Positions 25,544-34,416 of a DNA stretch of 64,000 bases are shown piece by piece. The notes below the pieces were generated by a model. That model saw nothing but the letters and a program-made list of their open reading frames with translations. It ran no database searches and had not been told where the DNA came from. The position numbers and the translations under genes were made by a program. The DNA lies in NCBI GenBank assembly GCA_963677355.2, contig CAXXXQ010000002.1, positions 930,001 through 994,000 of the forward strand, given 5' to 3'. Source of the DNA: Thiomicrorhabdus sp963677355 (GTDB lineage: Bacteria > Pseudomonadota > Gammaproteobacteria > Thiomicrospirales > Thiomicrospiraceae). Numbering within the stretch: the stretch's first letter is position 1; every line of letters begins with the position of its first letter.

Positions 25544-26812
25544 TCAAGCCGCATTGGCAAATGTTTTGATCTGTCGTTCAACCGCCGCTTTTAGAATAAC
25601 TAAACCTTGCTTCAAGTCTGCTTCCGGAATAGTCAAAGGAGGAATCATCTTCATGACCTCCCCGCCGATTCCACATGGACCGAATAGCATCCCATTTTCG
25701 AAACAATCTTTGGCCACCGCTTTAGCCAAGGCACCGTTACCAACATCAAGAGCCTGCATCATGCCCTTGCCTCTGACCTCAAAGCCTTTTTCGGCATATT
25801 CGTCAGCAATCTCTTGTAAAGCTTGGCGCATGATTTCACCCTTAGCTTTGGTCTCTTCCATTAGAGTGTCATCTTCGAAATAGCGTAAAGCTTCCCGGCC
25901 GGCAATAAATGAGAGGTTCTGCCCACGGAAGGTTCCGGTATGCTCTCCTGGCTGCCAATGCTGATCATGTTCGAGTTTCACCAGGTTCATTGCCATCGGA
26001 GTCCCGATTCCACCAATGCCTTTGGCCAAGGTGATGATATCCGGATCGATATCGAGATCTTCAAAGCTAAAATAATTTCCGGTGCGGCCGCAACCAGCCT
26101 GTATGTCATCAATAATCAACAAGGCGCCTAAATCTTTCGCCAATTTCTGCAGTGCCTGCATCCACTCTTTGGAGGCGATATTGACACCGCCTTCTGCCTG
26201 CACGGTTTCTACAATAAACGCGGCCGGCTGTTCCACACCACTGGAAGTGTTTTCATACATTGCACGTAATGTATCCAACATCTGCAAACCGCCCCCTGCA
26301 TGCGTTTCAAAAGGACAACGCATAACATTCAATAGAGGCACGCCTGCGGCTTGACGGAAATACTGATTAGCGGTACAGGCAAGGGCTCCAAGCGTCATTC
26401 CATGAAAACCTTGAGTAAATGAGACGACGCTTTCACGTCCGGTAACTTTTCGAGCAAGTTTGAGGGCGGCTTCAACAGCATTGGTGCCGGTTGGCCCCAT
26501 AAATTGAAGTTTGTAATCCATTTTTCTCGGTTTGAGAATAGTTTCAACAAACGCTTTGATAAATTCTCGCTTTGGTGGCGTCATCATGTCCAGGGTGTGA
26601 ATAACACCGCCAGACTGTAAATAGTCCACCATCGCTTTGGTCATTTTAGCATTATTATGCCCAAAATTGAGCACTCCTGCACCAGCATAGAAATCTATAT
26701 ATTCCTGACCTTCCTCATCAATTTGGCGAGCATTGTCGCCTTTAACAAAAACGGCTGGATAAGCACGACTATAGGCACGAATGTCGGATTCATAGGTAGT
26801 AAACCAATCCAT
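25544..26812 (-). CDS. doeD: Diaminobutyrate aminotransferase DoeD (EctB-like)
   Basis: PLP-dependent class III aminotransferase, 422 residues from the ATG at 26812 (AAGGAGG just upstream; the open frame extends to 26866 without a ribosome site). Motifs: FYAGAGVLNFGHNN, FMGPTGTNAVEAALKLARK, VSFTQGFHGMTLGALA, LLIIDDIQAGCGRTGNYFSFE and the PLP-Lys segment ITLAKGIGG. The family is shared by EctB (ectoine synthesis) and DoeD (breakdown). With no ectA or ectC here and doeA directly downstream, the catabolic direction, 2,4-diaminobutyrate to aspartate semialdehyde, is the better reading. Confidence 0.88.
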   Translation of the reverse strand: MDWFTTYESDIRAYSRAYPAVFVKGDNARQIDEEGQEYIDFYAGAGVLNFGHNNAKMTKAMVDYLQSGGVIHTLDMMTPPKREFIKAFVETILKPRKMDYKLQFMGPTGTNAVEAALKLARKVTGRESVVSFTQGFHGMTLGALACTANQYFRQAAGVPLLNVMRCPFETHAGGGLQMLDTLRAMYENTSSGVEQPAAFIVETVQAEGGVNIASKEWMQALQKLAKDLGALLIIDDIQAGCGRTGNYFSFEDLDIDPDIITLAKGIGGIGTPMAMNLVKLEHDQHWQPGEHTGTFRGQNLSFIAGREALRYFEDDTLMEETKAKGEIMRQALQEIADEYAEKGFEVRGKGMMQALDVGNGALAKAVAKDCFENGMLFGPCGIGGEVMKMIPPLTIPEADLKQGLVILKAAVERQIKTFANAA

Positions 26813-26866
26813 GACTTTCCTCCTTGTTTGATTAGAATTTGGCCACAATTGTGCAGCCAATATCAA

Positions 26867-28030
26867 TCAAGCAGGAACAATGCCGACTATTTTTGAAAAG
26901 CTTCGCATGACCAATTCGAGCAATCGGTCATTAAATTGATAATGTGGATTATGGCAAGGGTAATGATAGCTGGCTTGACCACCGTGCTGCTCAGCCATCC
27001 CAAGTAAAGCAAAAGCCCCCGGAATTTCTTGCAAATAATAACTGAAATCCTCTGAAGCCATAATCGGCAACATCAAATCGACTTGATCGTAATCGTCTCC
27101 CAGTTCGCTGTGCAAAACTTCACGGAAAACGGCGGCCGCAGCATGATCGTTAACCGTCGCTTCGTAACGGGCTTGAACTTCAACCTCTGCCTCAACCCCG
27201 TAGGACTTGGCGGTATCTTCCGCTATTTGCGTGATCAACTCATTCAACAGCGGACGCCACTTAGGGTCGGATAAACGAATTCCTCCTGAAATACTTGCGG
27301 CTTGAGGAATAACCGTCACACCAGATTCCGCTTGCAGGTTAGTCACACTCACCACCGCTGCGGCCTGCGGTGGTAAACGGCGACTGATAATCTGCTGCAG
27401 ATTCAAGGTAATTGCCGCTGCAGCAAGCACCGGATCTCGACAGACTTCCGGCTGAGAAGCATGCCCACCCAAACCTTTGACCTCAATATGAAAACTGCCG
27501 TTACCAGACATAACGGCACCATCCGGGCACACCGCCTTGCCAAATGGCATGGCTGGCCAATTGTGCCAACCGTAAATCCGATCAATATTTTCAAGCGCAC
27601 CATCTTCAATCATTTTCCGAGCGCCATGCCCACCTTCTTCAGCCGGTTGAAACAAAAAACTCACCGGAGATTTGAGCTGCTCTTCATTACGTTTCAGCCA
27701 ATAAACCGTTCCCAGCAACGCCGCCATATGGCCATCATGACCACAGGCGTGCATCTTACCAGGAGTGGTTGAACAATAAGCCAACCCGGTTTGCTCCTGA
27801 ATCGGCAAGGCATCCATATCTGCTCGTAAAGCGATATGCTCTCCTGCCCGCTCCGCTGCCAAAGTGGCCACCGTGCCGTAACCGGCGCAGGCCCGCCAAA
27901 CCACACCCCACTCGCTTAAACAGTGACGGATTTTCTTTGCCGTTTCCTCTTCTTGCCAAGTCAATTCGGGGTTTTGATGAAACCAGTGCCTTAATTCTTC
28001 AGCTTGTTTTACTGCATCTTGCCAGCTCAT
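26867..28030 (-). CDS. doeB2: M20 amidohydrolase, probable N-acetyl-diaminobutyrate deacetylase (DoeB2 type)
   Basis: 387 residues of the M20 amidohydrolase family (hippurate/IAA-amino-acid hydrolase-like). Metal-binding motifs: LRADMDALPIQE, HACGHDGHMAALLG, LFQPAEEGGHGA and a C-terminal MASEDFSYYL; the dimerisation domain sits at about 180-290. Halomonas DoeB belongs to a different (aspartoacylase-like) family. Some bacteria place an M20 enzyme, named DoeB2, in the same pathway step, removal of acetate from N-acetyl-diaminobutyrate. First gene of the doe run, 54 bases before doeD. Function is inferred from context and from that precedent. Confidence 0.8.
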   Translation of the reverse strand: MSWQDAVKQAEELRHWFHQNPELTWQEEETAKKIRHCLSEWGVVWRACAGYGTVATLAAERAGEHIALRADMDALPIQEQTGLAYCSTTPGKMHACGHDGHMAALLGTVYWLKRNEEQLKSPVSFLFQPAEEGGHGARKMIEDGALENIDRIYGWHNWPAMPFGKAVCPDGAVMSGNGSFHIEVKGLGGHASQPEVCRDPVLAAAAITLNLQQIISRRLPPQAAAVVSVTNLQAESGVTVIPQAASISGGIRLSDPKWRPLLNELITQIAEDTAKSYGVEAEVEVQARYEATVNDHAAAAVFREVLHSELGDDYDQVDLMLPIMASEDFSYYLQEIPGAFALLGMAEQHGGQASYHYPCHNPHYQFNDRLLELVMRSFSKIVGIVPA

Positions 28031-28113
28031 AAACGCTCTTTTATTTATTACTCTTCACTCTAATAGCTTGATGATCAAACTTCACATGATTGTGCAAGCA
28101 ACTAAACATCGAT

Positions 28114-30069
28114 CTACATCTCTCTGAGCCAATAGAAACCAAAACTCGGAATCACCAAAGTATTGTTGAAAATTTCCGGTTGCTGGCGGGTATGCAGATC
28201 AAACAATTGACCCTGGTCATAACTACCCCAACTGGAAACATCCTCCAAATCCAAAGTCTGCGGTTTATTATTGAAATTGGCTACCACCAGTACCCGGTCA
28301 TTTGATTTTTGCGGATTGAAACGGCTGAATACAAACAGATTCGGATTACCGACATCCACCAACTCCCTATTGTTGAAATCAGCAAACACATTGATTTCCT
28401 GACGGATGGTAATCAACTTTTTGATGCCGTTGAATATTTCATACTCGGTTGCTCCCGGGGTATGGCGCTTTTCCGCTTTTTCCCAGTTCAGTTTAGGGCG
28501 ATGCACCCAACGGTTATCATCCATTTTGTGAGGGTCATCCAGATAGGAATCATCGTTCAAAGTGCCGATTTCATCGCCATAATAGAGCAGAGGTATGCCG
28601 CCGAATGACAAGATCATACTGTTCAGCAACAGAATGATTTTAATGGCGTTTTCTAATGCCTCCATATCGCCGGTTTCGGACGCGTACTGCAAACCAACCA
28701 GTGAAGCCAAAGAACCGGAAATACGTGAGTCTCCGGTTTTGATGTTTTCAGCAAACGGCAAGCCTCTCGCATGAGAATGATCAAAACGCCCGGTCAAATA
28801 ATCGATTAGGAAACGGCGGTGAGAATTAGGTTCATAGCCGGCTTGAATAATATCTCGGTCATCAAAGCCTAAACCGATATCATCATGACAGCGAATATAG
28901 TTCAGCCAGGTGGCCCGTTCCAACTTACTCGGCAAGCTTTTGATTCCCTGGGTTAATAAGTTGGCGTTTTTGGTGGCCACCGCATCCCACATCAGTGCCA
29001 TGAAGGTGGCGTTATAAGCAATTTCACACTCTTTGGCGATTACCGCGTCCTCGCCAAAATATTTAGTCACTTCCGAAGGCGCAACGATCGCTTCCGCAAT
29101 AAACAACACACCCGGCGCCGTTACCTGACAACAGTCTTTAAGCAGTTGCAGTATCAGGTGGGCTTCATGCTCATTCTGACAAGTGCTGCCGAGTTTTTTC
29201 CATAAAAAGGCCACAGCGTCCAATCGTAAAATATCGGCTCCTTGGTTGGCCCAATAAAGAATAACATCAAGCATCTCGATAAAAACGGCAGGATTGCTGT
29301 AGTTCAAATCCCATTGATAGTTATTGAATACCGTCATTACCCAACGTTGCATTTTCTCGTCCCAGGTAAAGTTACCCGGCGCGGTTTCGGGAAAGACCTC
29401 CAACATACTTTGTTCAAACATATCCGGAACATTTCGGTTTTCAAAGGTATAGTAATAATCACGATATTTAGGGTCGCCCTCACGCGCTTTCTCGGCCCAC
29501 TCATGTTCGTCCGAAGTATGATTGAGCACCACATCCAAAGCCAGCAGCACCTCTCTGCCACGCATATCGGCGGAGAGGTTTTCCAGATCTTGCAAAGAAC
29601 CTACCCGATCATCGACTTCCCGGAAATCACTTACCGCATAACCACCGTCACTCTGACCTTCCGGGCACTTCATAATCGGCATGATATGTACCAAATTAAC
29701 CCCTAGCTCTTGCAAATAACTCAAGTGGGTCTGCATATCTTTGAGGTCTTTAGCAAAACCGTTTGCATACAGTGCCATGCCGACCCACTTCTGATGCAAA
29801 AACCAATTGCTGTCACGCTCGCGTTCAATATCTGCTTGTTTCAATTCATCCGGGCGCTTAATGTATTTTCGCGCCATAGTCTCAACCAGTTTCAAGGCTT
29901 GCTGTTCGAAATCGGGACGGTTGCCGTAAAGTTTTGAAAACAACCCATGAATCGCATAGAAGTTGGCTCCCAGACGGGTATAAAAATGACGCAGATCTTT
30001 TTGATAAATATCGGGCTTAATCTGATTAAGTATATCGTTTAGCAGAGAGTGAGAAATTTCTTCGTACAT
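28114..30069 (-). CDS. ams: Amylosucrase (GH13)
   Basis: Transfers glucose from sucrose to a glucan or hydrolyses sucrose. 651 residues, the size of known amylosucrases: N-terminal helical domain (1-90), GH13 barrel with DVVLNHTSDEH, nucleophile Asp284 (ADILRLDAVAF), acid/base Glu326 (FIAEAIV), HDDIG with Asp396, and a C-terminal beta domain ending in FGFYWLREM. The B' region and the NYxxCHDD-like motif favour amylosucrase over other GH13 enzymes. Last gene of the sucrose operon, 138 bases after fructokinase. It can recycle sucrose when osmotic demand falls, storing glucose as glycogen. Confidence 0.92.
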   Translation of the reverse strand: MYEEISHSLLNDILNQIKPDIYQKDLRHFYTRLGANFYAIHGLFSKLYGNRPDFEQQALKLVETMARKYIKRPDELKQADIERERDSNWFLHQKWVGMALYANGFAKDLKDMQTHLSYLQELGVNLVHIMPIMKCPEGQSDGGYAVSDFREVDDRVGSLQDLENLSADMRGREVLLALDVVLNHTSDEHEWAEKAREGDPKYRDYYYTFENRNVPDMFEQSMLEVFPETAPGNFTWDEKMQRWVMTVFNNYQWDLNYSNPAVFIEMLDVILYWANQGADILRLDAVAFLWKKLGSTCQNEHEAHLILQLLKDCCQVTAPGVLFIAEAIVAPSEVTKYFGEDAVIAKECEIAYNATFMALMWDAVATKNANLLTQGIKSLPSKLERATWLNYIRCHDDIGLGFDDRDIIQAGYEPNSHRRFLIDYLTGRFDHSHARGLPFAENIKTGDSRISGSLASLVGLQYASETGDMEALENAIKIILLLNSMILSFGGIPLLYYGDEIGTLNDDSYLDDPHKMDDNRWVHRPKLNWEKAEKRHTPGATEYEIFNGIKKLITIRQEINVFADFNNRELVDVGNPNLFVFSRFNPQKSNDRVLVVANFNNKPQTLDLEDVSSWGSYDQGQLFDLHTRQQPEIFNNTLVIPSFGFYWLREM

Positions 30070-30207
30070 AGGATTATTTGACTTTTTTAATGACTATAAA
30101 TAGCACTTCAAGTGCCACAAAAAACGGAATTAAAACTGAAAAAAGTAGGCTATCGAGCATCTTCTGAATAAGGTTGGAAAATCGTTAAGCATATAGAAGC
30201 TGTCGCC

Positions 30208-31149
30208 CTAAGCGAAAAAGGATTGATAAAAATCCACGCTATCAGGTGTTGCGCCACGAATTCCAATGACTTTACCGGCAAACCGCTGCGCCATTGCTAG
30301 AGTTTGTTGTGTTGGCCACTGTTTCATTAAACCATGCATATAAATGGCGGTAAAGGCATCTCCTGCACCAACCGTGTCGACAAAACATTCAATTTTATCG
30401 GGCTTTTCTTTGAAAAAGCCTTCATCAGTCAATACGGCGACGCCGTCTGCGCCTAAAGTGACAATGACTTGTTCATTGTCAAAATAATCACGAAACTGGG
30501 TCATCGCAGCCAGCAGATCCGCTTCAACAAACCCCAGGTCGCGCAATTCGTCAATATTAAGTTTGACCCATCGAGCACGCTTGATCCAGGCTTGCAAACT
30601 CGATTTATCCCACCAAGGAGACCTCAAATTAACGTCCAAAAAGATGGACCAGTCGCCTTTATCCAACAAGGTATCAAACTGCGCTCTTGCATAATCACTG
30701 CGTAATGCCAAAGAGCCGTGATATAGAATGCCTTGCTGCGAAGCCTGGGACAAATTCACCTGCTCCGCTTGAATAAAATCATAAGCACTATCGGCACGAA
30801 TATCATAATGGGGTTCGTCATCGATGATCTCGACTTGCACCCGACCGGTCGGATGAGACTTATCGCGCTGAATGTTCCGAGTTGAGATTCCCCAATTTTC
30901 AGCCTGATGCAAAATACGCTGGCCGAGTTCGTCATCACCGACTCGAGAGATAAAATTGGGCTGGTCTCCCAATGCTTGCAGGTGCCAACAAATATTAAAA
31001 GGGGCACCGCCTAAAACCTGGCGCTCCTGCTGATCAGGCTGGACAAAACAGTCAAACAAGACCTCACCATAAATCGTGATTTGCTCAGCCCTTTCATTGA
31101 CGCTTTCATCTACCTTTCCATTCGATTGTTCACTCATTGCCCTGCCCAT
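30208..31149 (-). CDS. Fructokinase (PfkB/ribokinase family)
   Basis: Phosphorylates fructose, probably that released by amylosucrase. 313 residues with the PfkB features: N-terminal YGEVLFDCF and LGGAPFNICWHLQALG (motif 1, sugar-binding Gly-Gly), a lid region, and C-terminal VDTVGAGDAFTAIYMHG (ATP site and catalytic Asp). GDGD-type start variants exist; ATG 31149 and ATG 31137 are both possible. It lies between sucrose-phosphatase and amylosucrase, the same order as the sucrose cluster known from halotolerant methanotrophs, where the kinase is fructose-specific. Confidence 0.88.
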   Translation of the reverse strand: MGRAMSEQSNGKVDESVNERAEQITIYGEVLFDCFVQPDQQERQVLGGAPFNICWHLQALGDQPNFISRVGDDELGQRILHQAENWGISTRNIQRDKSHPTGRVQVEIIDDEPHYDIRADSAYDFIQAEQVNLSQASQQGILYHGSLALRSDYARAQFDTLLDKGDWSIFLDVNLRSPWWDKSSLQAWIKRARWVKLNIDELRDLGFVEADLLAAMTQFRDYFDNEQVIVTLGADGVAVLTDEGFFKEKPDKIECFVDTVGAGDAFTAIYMHGLMKQWPTQQTLAMAQRFAGKVIGIRGATPDSVDFYQSFFA

Positions 31150-31203
31150 ATTCCATATCGTTGTTAAACCAGCTAACCGTTGATTTACTTTATACTTGCG
31201 TAG

Positions 31204-32049
31204 TTACTGCCCGGTTAATCCTTGCAAATCAGGCCGGTAATAAAACACACCCTGTAATACCCCGGCGCTGTAGTTGCCATCAAGCAATTCATCTGTTCTA
31301 TTGGTTGCTTGATAAAAACAGGCTTGCTGATTAGCTTGTTTGGCTAAACTCTGCGCTTGCTGTTTCAAGGCTTCCGTAGCATTAGCAACCAGCACCGACT
31401 GTACAGAACTAATCAACACCGGCAAATCATTACCGCTATCACCGGCAAACACGACGTCTTTATCTTCCATGCCCAAATACGCTTGTAAAAACTGAATCGC
31501 ATGTAACTTATTAGCCCTTGGCGGCAAGATATCTAACAATCCGGTATCGGTGGTTTCATCGATACTCCAAATCAAATTTTTGGCGACATTAAGTGGGGCA
31601 ATTTTCTGTTCAACTGCCGATAAACAAGCCCTTTCGTCCATTTTTTGCAAATCGACATAAAAACTGATTTTGTGCTCATTTTGCTTTTCAGGTTCTTGCA
31701 GACTGAGACCGTCAATCTGCTCTAAAACCTGGATGATGTTTTGCGAATTAACACCCTTCCAGTCAATATCGATTTCCGTTTCCCATTCATTTAAGGCTTG
31801 CCATTGATTGTGGTGAAAATGGTAAATACGCGTTCCGACATCGGTAATCGCATAATCCGGTTGCGGTAGTCCGAATTCGATAATAGCCTCATTCATCAAC
31901 TGCAAATGCCGGCCGGTTACATAACTGAGCGTTACTTCGGGGAGATTGCAAAACGCAGTAAACTCTTGTCGAGCCGTCTCACTTTCCGGCTGCATGCCGT
32001 TGGGGATTACCGTACGATCCATGTCGGTACAAAGCAGTAAAGTGTTCAC
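31204..32049 (-). CDS. Sucrose-6-phosphate phosphatase (HAD)
   Basis: Removes phosphate from sucrose-6-phosphate, completing sucrose synthesis. 281 residues of the HAD IIB sucrose-phosphatase family: motif I CTDMDRTVIPNG (nucleophile Asp9, acid Asp11), motif II VTGR, and motif III/IV with FAGDSGNDLPVL. The catalytic residues are intact, unlike those in the HAD tail of the synthase next door. Its ATG overlaps the synthase stop by 4 bases, indicating translational coupling. Confidence 0.9.
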   Translation of the reverse strand: MNTLLLCTDMDRTVIPNGMQPESETARQEFTAFCNLPEVTLSYVTGRHLQLMNEAIIEFGLPQPDYAITDVGTRIYHFHHNQWQALNEWETEIDIDWKGVNSQNIIQVLEQIDGLSLQEPEKQNEHKISFYVDLQKMDERACLSAVEQKIAPLNVAKNLIWSIDETTDTGLLDILPPRANKLHAIQFLQAYLGMEDKDVVFAGDSGNDLPVLISSVQSVLVANATEALKQQAQSLAKQANQQACFYQATNRTDELLDGNYSAGVLQGVFYYRPDLQGLTGQ

Positions 32050-34220
32050 TCCACGCCTCCATGAGGATTTGACCCTTCATCCGGTGCTCGACATTCACCA
32101 AAGAAATCATAGTAATCAATGGCTTCCAATATGCCCTCTTCATAACTGCTTTCCGCATAATAGATTCTCTCAATATCATGTAATTGAGAGAGTTCCTCGT
32201 CATGACGGTTTGCCACCACAACAGCCAAAGTATTTCCTCTCATCATATCTTCATCGGCACCGGAACCACCCGCTACCAAAATGTGCTCCAATGGAATCTG
32301 CCAGCGATCCGCAACATAACGCAGAGCCATACCCTTTGATGCCCGACTCGGAAGCACATCCAAATATTTGCCGAAAGAGAACTGTAAATTAGCCGCAATA
32401 TCTTCCTGATAGAGAATAGCTTGGATGTGGTCAATATCGGTTGCATCATTATTCATGTAATAACTGATCTTAAATGGCGACTGTTCGGATTTCGGTTGAA
32501 TATTGAGCACCGGATGCTCATCCAGTAACTCCCGAATCGAATCTCTGGACCAGTTGATATTAATGTGTTTCGACCAATTCTCATCCTTGGTCAATTTAGG
32601 CGCGTAATGAATCTCGGTTCCAGCACTGGTAATGAGCACATCCGGCTCAGGTATTTTGTAATCCTTCAACAGTCTGAGCGCGGAATCGAGCCTGCGCCCG
32701 GTTGCCACCACAAATAGCGTTGATTTGCGGTGTTGTTTTAAAAGTGAAATCAACTTCTGTAATGCAGCCGGTTTGCCCATTAAATTTTGATCCAGGCTGG
32801 TTACCAAAGCCCTATCTTTATAAAGTGCAGAGCGTCGGCTGATTGGCTCTCTTTGCAAACGTTCCGACTCTTTAATTAGCGGGAAAATTAAATTTAAGTA
32901 GTGTTCGGCATGCGCCTGCCAGGCATAATGGGTTTTTACCCCCAATAACCCTTGTTCAATCATGTTCTGCTTCAGTTCAGATTGATTGAAGACTTTTAAC
33001 AAGGCCTGTGTAATCGTTTCCGGTTCCAGGGGATCAATTAAAATCCCGTTCTGACAATTGTCGGTAATATCTCTTGGTCCGCCATCTTCGGTTGCAACTA
33101 AAGGCAGACCGGAAGCACTAGCTTCAATCAAGGTCAAACCAAAAGGTTCGGTCAGAGCCGGATTGACAAAAACGCCTCCCGAAGCCGAAGCGATTCGATA
33201 AATCAATGGAACTTCATCACGACTATGATGCTTAGGCAAAGCCACTTTTCCGTATAGATCATAACGGTCAATAGTTGACCAGATCTCCTGAAAAACCTCT
33301 TGAGCTCCTGTTTCCAAATCATCCACATCGTCTCTATTTCCAGCGATAATAATTAAGTTAGCCTTATTCTGAAGTTCGACTGAACGCCCGTAAGCGTCGA
33401 TCAATGCGGCAATGTTTTTACGAGGATCTGGGCGAGAAAGCGCAAGAATGATAGGTTTATTTTTATCTAATAGCGAATAAGTCAGACGCTGAAAAAGCTC
33501 TGATTCAAGCTCATTACCTTGCGGCGGTCGGAACTGACTCAAATCCGTTCCCGGCGGTAATACCCGCATTTGCTCAGGATGATAAAAATCGTAAATTTCG
33601 TACTGTTCTTCGATCTCTTGATGCGTACTGGTAATGACTCTTTCCGCTGTGGCCAGGACGTATTCTTCAGCATTGATACGCTTGGTCATATTGTAGGAAT
33701 GCTCTATTTCATCCGCGCTTAATCCTCTGGCAATCAGGCGAGCACGTTTCACGCGTCCCAATGAATGGCCGGTATGTATCAGAGGAATGGAGAGTTGATT
33801 GGCAATTTGACTGCCCACATAACCGGCATCGGCATAATGACTGTGAATAATGTCCGGGAATGTGTTTTGCTGCCGAAAATATTCGATCATATTATCGGTA
33901 AAGGTATCGAGGTGATCCCAGAGTTGTTCTTTAAAAATATAGGCTTCCGGGCCCGCCTCAATTCTAACGATAGAGAGTTTGTCGTTGACCCTGTCTACAG
34001 GCTGGGCATAATCGATGGATACAGAATCATCTTTCACCAGACGAGTAAAAAGTTCGACTTTACTCACCTCCGGTCTTTGTGATAATGCTTGAGCCAGTTC
34101 AAGCACATAGAGTGTCTGTCCGCCAGTATCGGCATCTCGCCCCAATTCGAGGTTTTCACCACGTATAAGTCCGTGGACACTGATTAAGGAAATATAAATA
34201 TCCCCTTCCTTGTCATTCAT
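32046..34220 (-). CDS. Sucrose-phosphate synthase with degenerate C-terminal HAD domain
   Basis: Makes sucrose-6-phosphate from UDP-glucose and fructose-6-phosphate. 724 residues: a GT4 glycosyltransferase (about 1-450) with SVHGLIRGENLELGRDADTGGQ, IHSHYADAGYV, HTGHSLGR, LSRPDPRKN and the E-x7-E motif Glu358/Glu366 (TEPFGLTLIEA), then a sucrose-phosphatase-like HAD domain (about 465-700). In that domain motif I reads VTSLDQN: the nucleophile Asp is Ser475 and the Thr is Asn479, so it should be inactive. First gene of the operon; a perfect palindrome lies 21 bases upstream of the start. Confidence 0.93.
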   Translation of the reverse strand: MNDKEGDIYISLISVHGLIRGENLELGRDADTGGQTLYVLELAQALSQRPEVSKVELFTRLVKDDSVSIDYAQPVDRVNDKLSIVRIEAGPEAYIFKEQLWDHLDTFTDNMIEYFRQQNTFPDIIHSHYADAGYVGSQIANQLSIPLIHTGHSLGRVKRARLIARGLSADEIEHSYNMTKRINAEEYVLATAERVITSTHQEIEEQYEIYDFYHPEQMRVLPPGTDLSQFRPPQGNELESELFQRLTYSLLDKNKPIILALSRPDPRKNIAALIDAYGRSVELQNKANLIIIAGNRDDVDDLETGAQEVFQEIWSTIDRYDLYGKVALPKHHSRDEVPLIYRIASASGGVFVNPALTEPFGLTLIEASASGLPLVATEDGGPRDITDNCQNGILIDPLEPETITQALLKVFNQSELKQNMIEQGLLGVKTHYAWQAHAEHYLNLIFPLIKESERLQREPISRRSALYKDRALVTSLDQNLMGKPAALQKLISLLKQHRKSTLFVVATGRRLDSALRLLKDYKIPEPDVLITSAGTEIHYAPKLTKDENWSKHININWSRDSIRELLDEHPVLNIQPKSEQSPFKISYYMNNDATDIDHIQAILYQEDIAANLQFSFGKYLDVLPSRASKGMALRYVADRWQIPLEHILVAGGSGADEDMMRGNTLAVVVANRHDEELSQLHDIERIYYAESSYEEGILEAIDYYDFFGECRAPDEGSNPHGGVE

Positions 34221-34240
34221 AAGAACCTATCTTTTTGCCA

Positions 34241-34259
34241 TACAGTATTTAATACTGTA
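34241..34259. promoter_or_regulatory. Perfect 19-bp palindrome upstream of the sucrose operon
   Basis: TACAGTATTTAATACTGTA: 9-bp arms around one base, starting 21 bases before the synthase ATG. On the minus strand a TTGATA (-35-like) lies 16 bases upstream of TAAATA, which falls inside the palindrome, so a bound dimer would block the promoter. The polarity of the arms (ACAG...CTGT) is the reverse of a LexA box. The regulator is unknown; none is encoded next to the operon. Confidence 0.7.
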
Positions 34260-34416
34260 CAAGATGTTATCAAGAAAACAAGGGGGGATTTATTCCCAAA
34301 ACGGCAACAAATTATTTAATTACTTCAAAAACTTAATTTCTGATTCAATGTAAAAACACATGTCAACATAGAACAAAAACCGACTTGGTAGTGGCTAACG
34401 CCAACATTAGTTAGAA

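Noticed and set aside
25544..26812. EctB of an ectoine synthesis operon
   Set aside because: No ectA, ectC or ectD is present. Ectoine hydrolase, deacetylase and aldehyde dehydrogenase genes surround it, so the catabolic DoeD role fits better.
34241..34259. LexA/SOS box at the sucrose operon
   Set aside because: LexA sites are CTGT-N8-ACAG; here the arms are in the opposite orientation (ACAG ... CTGT), so the similarity is only superficial.
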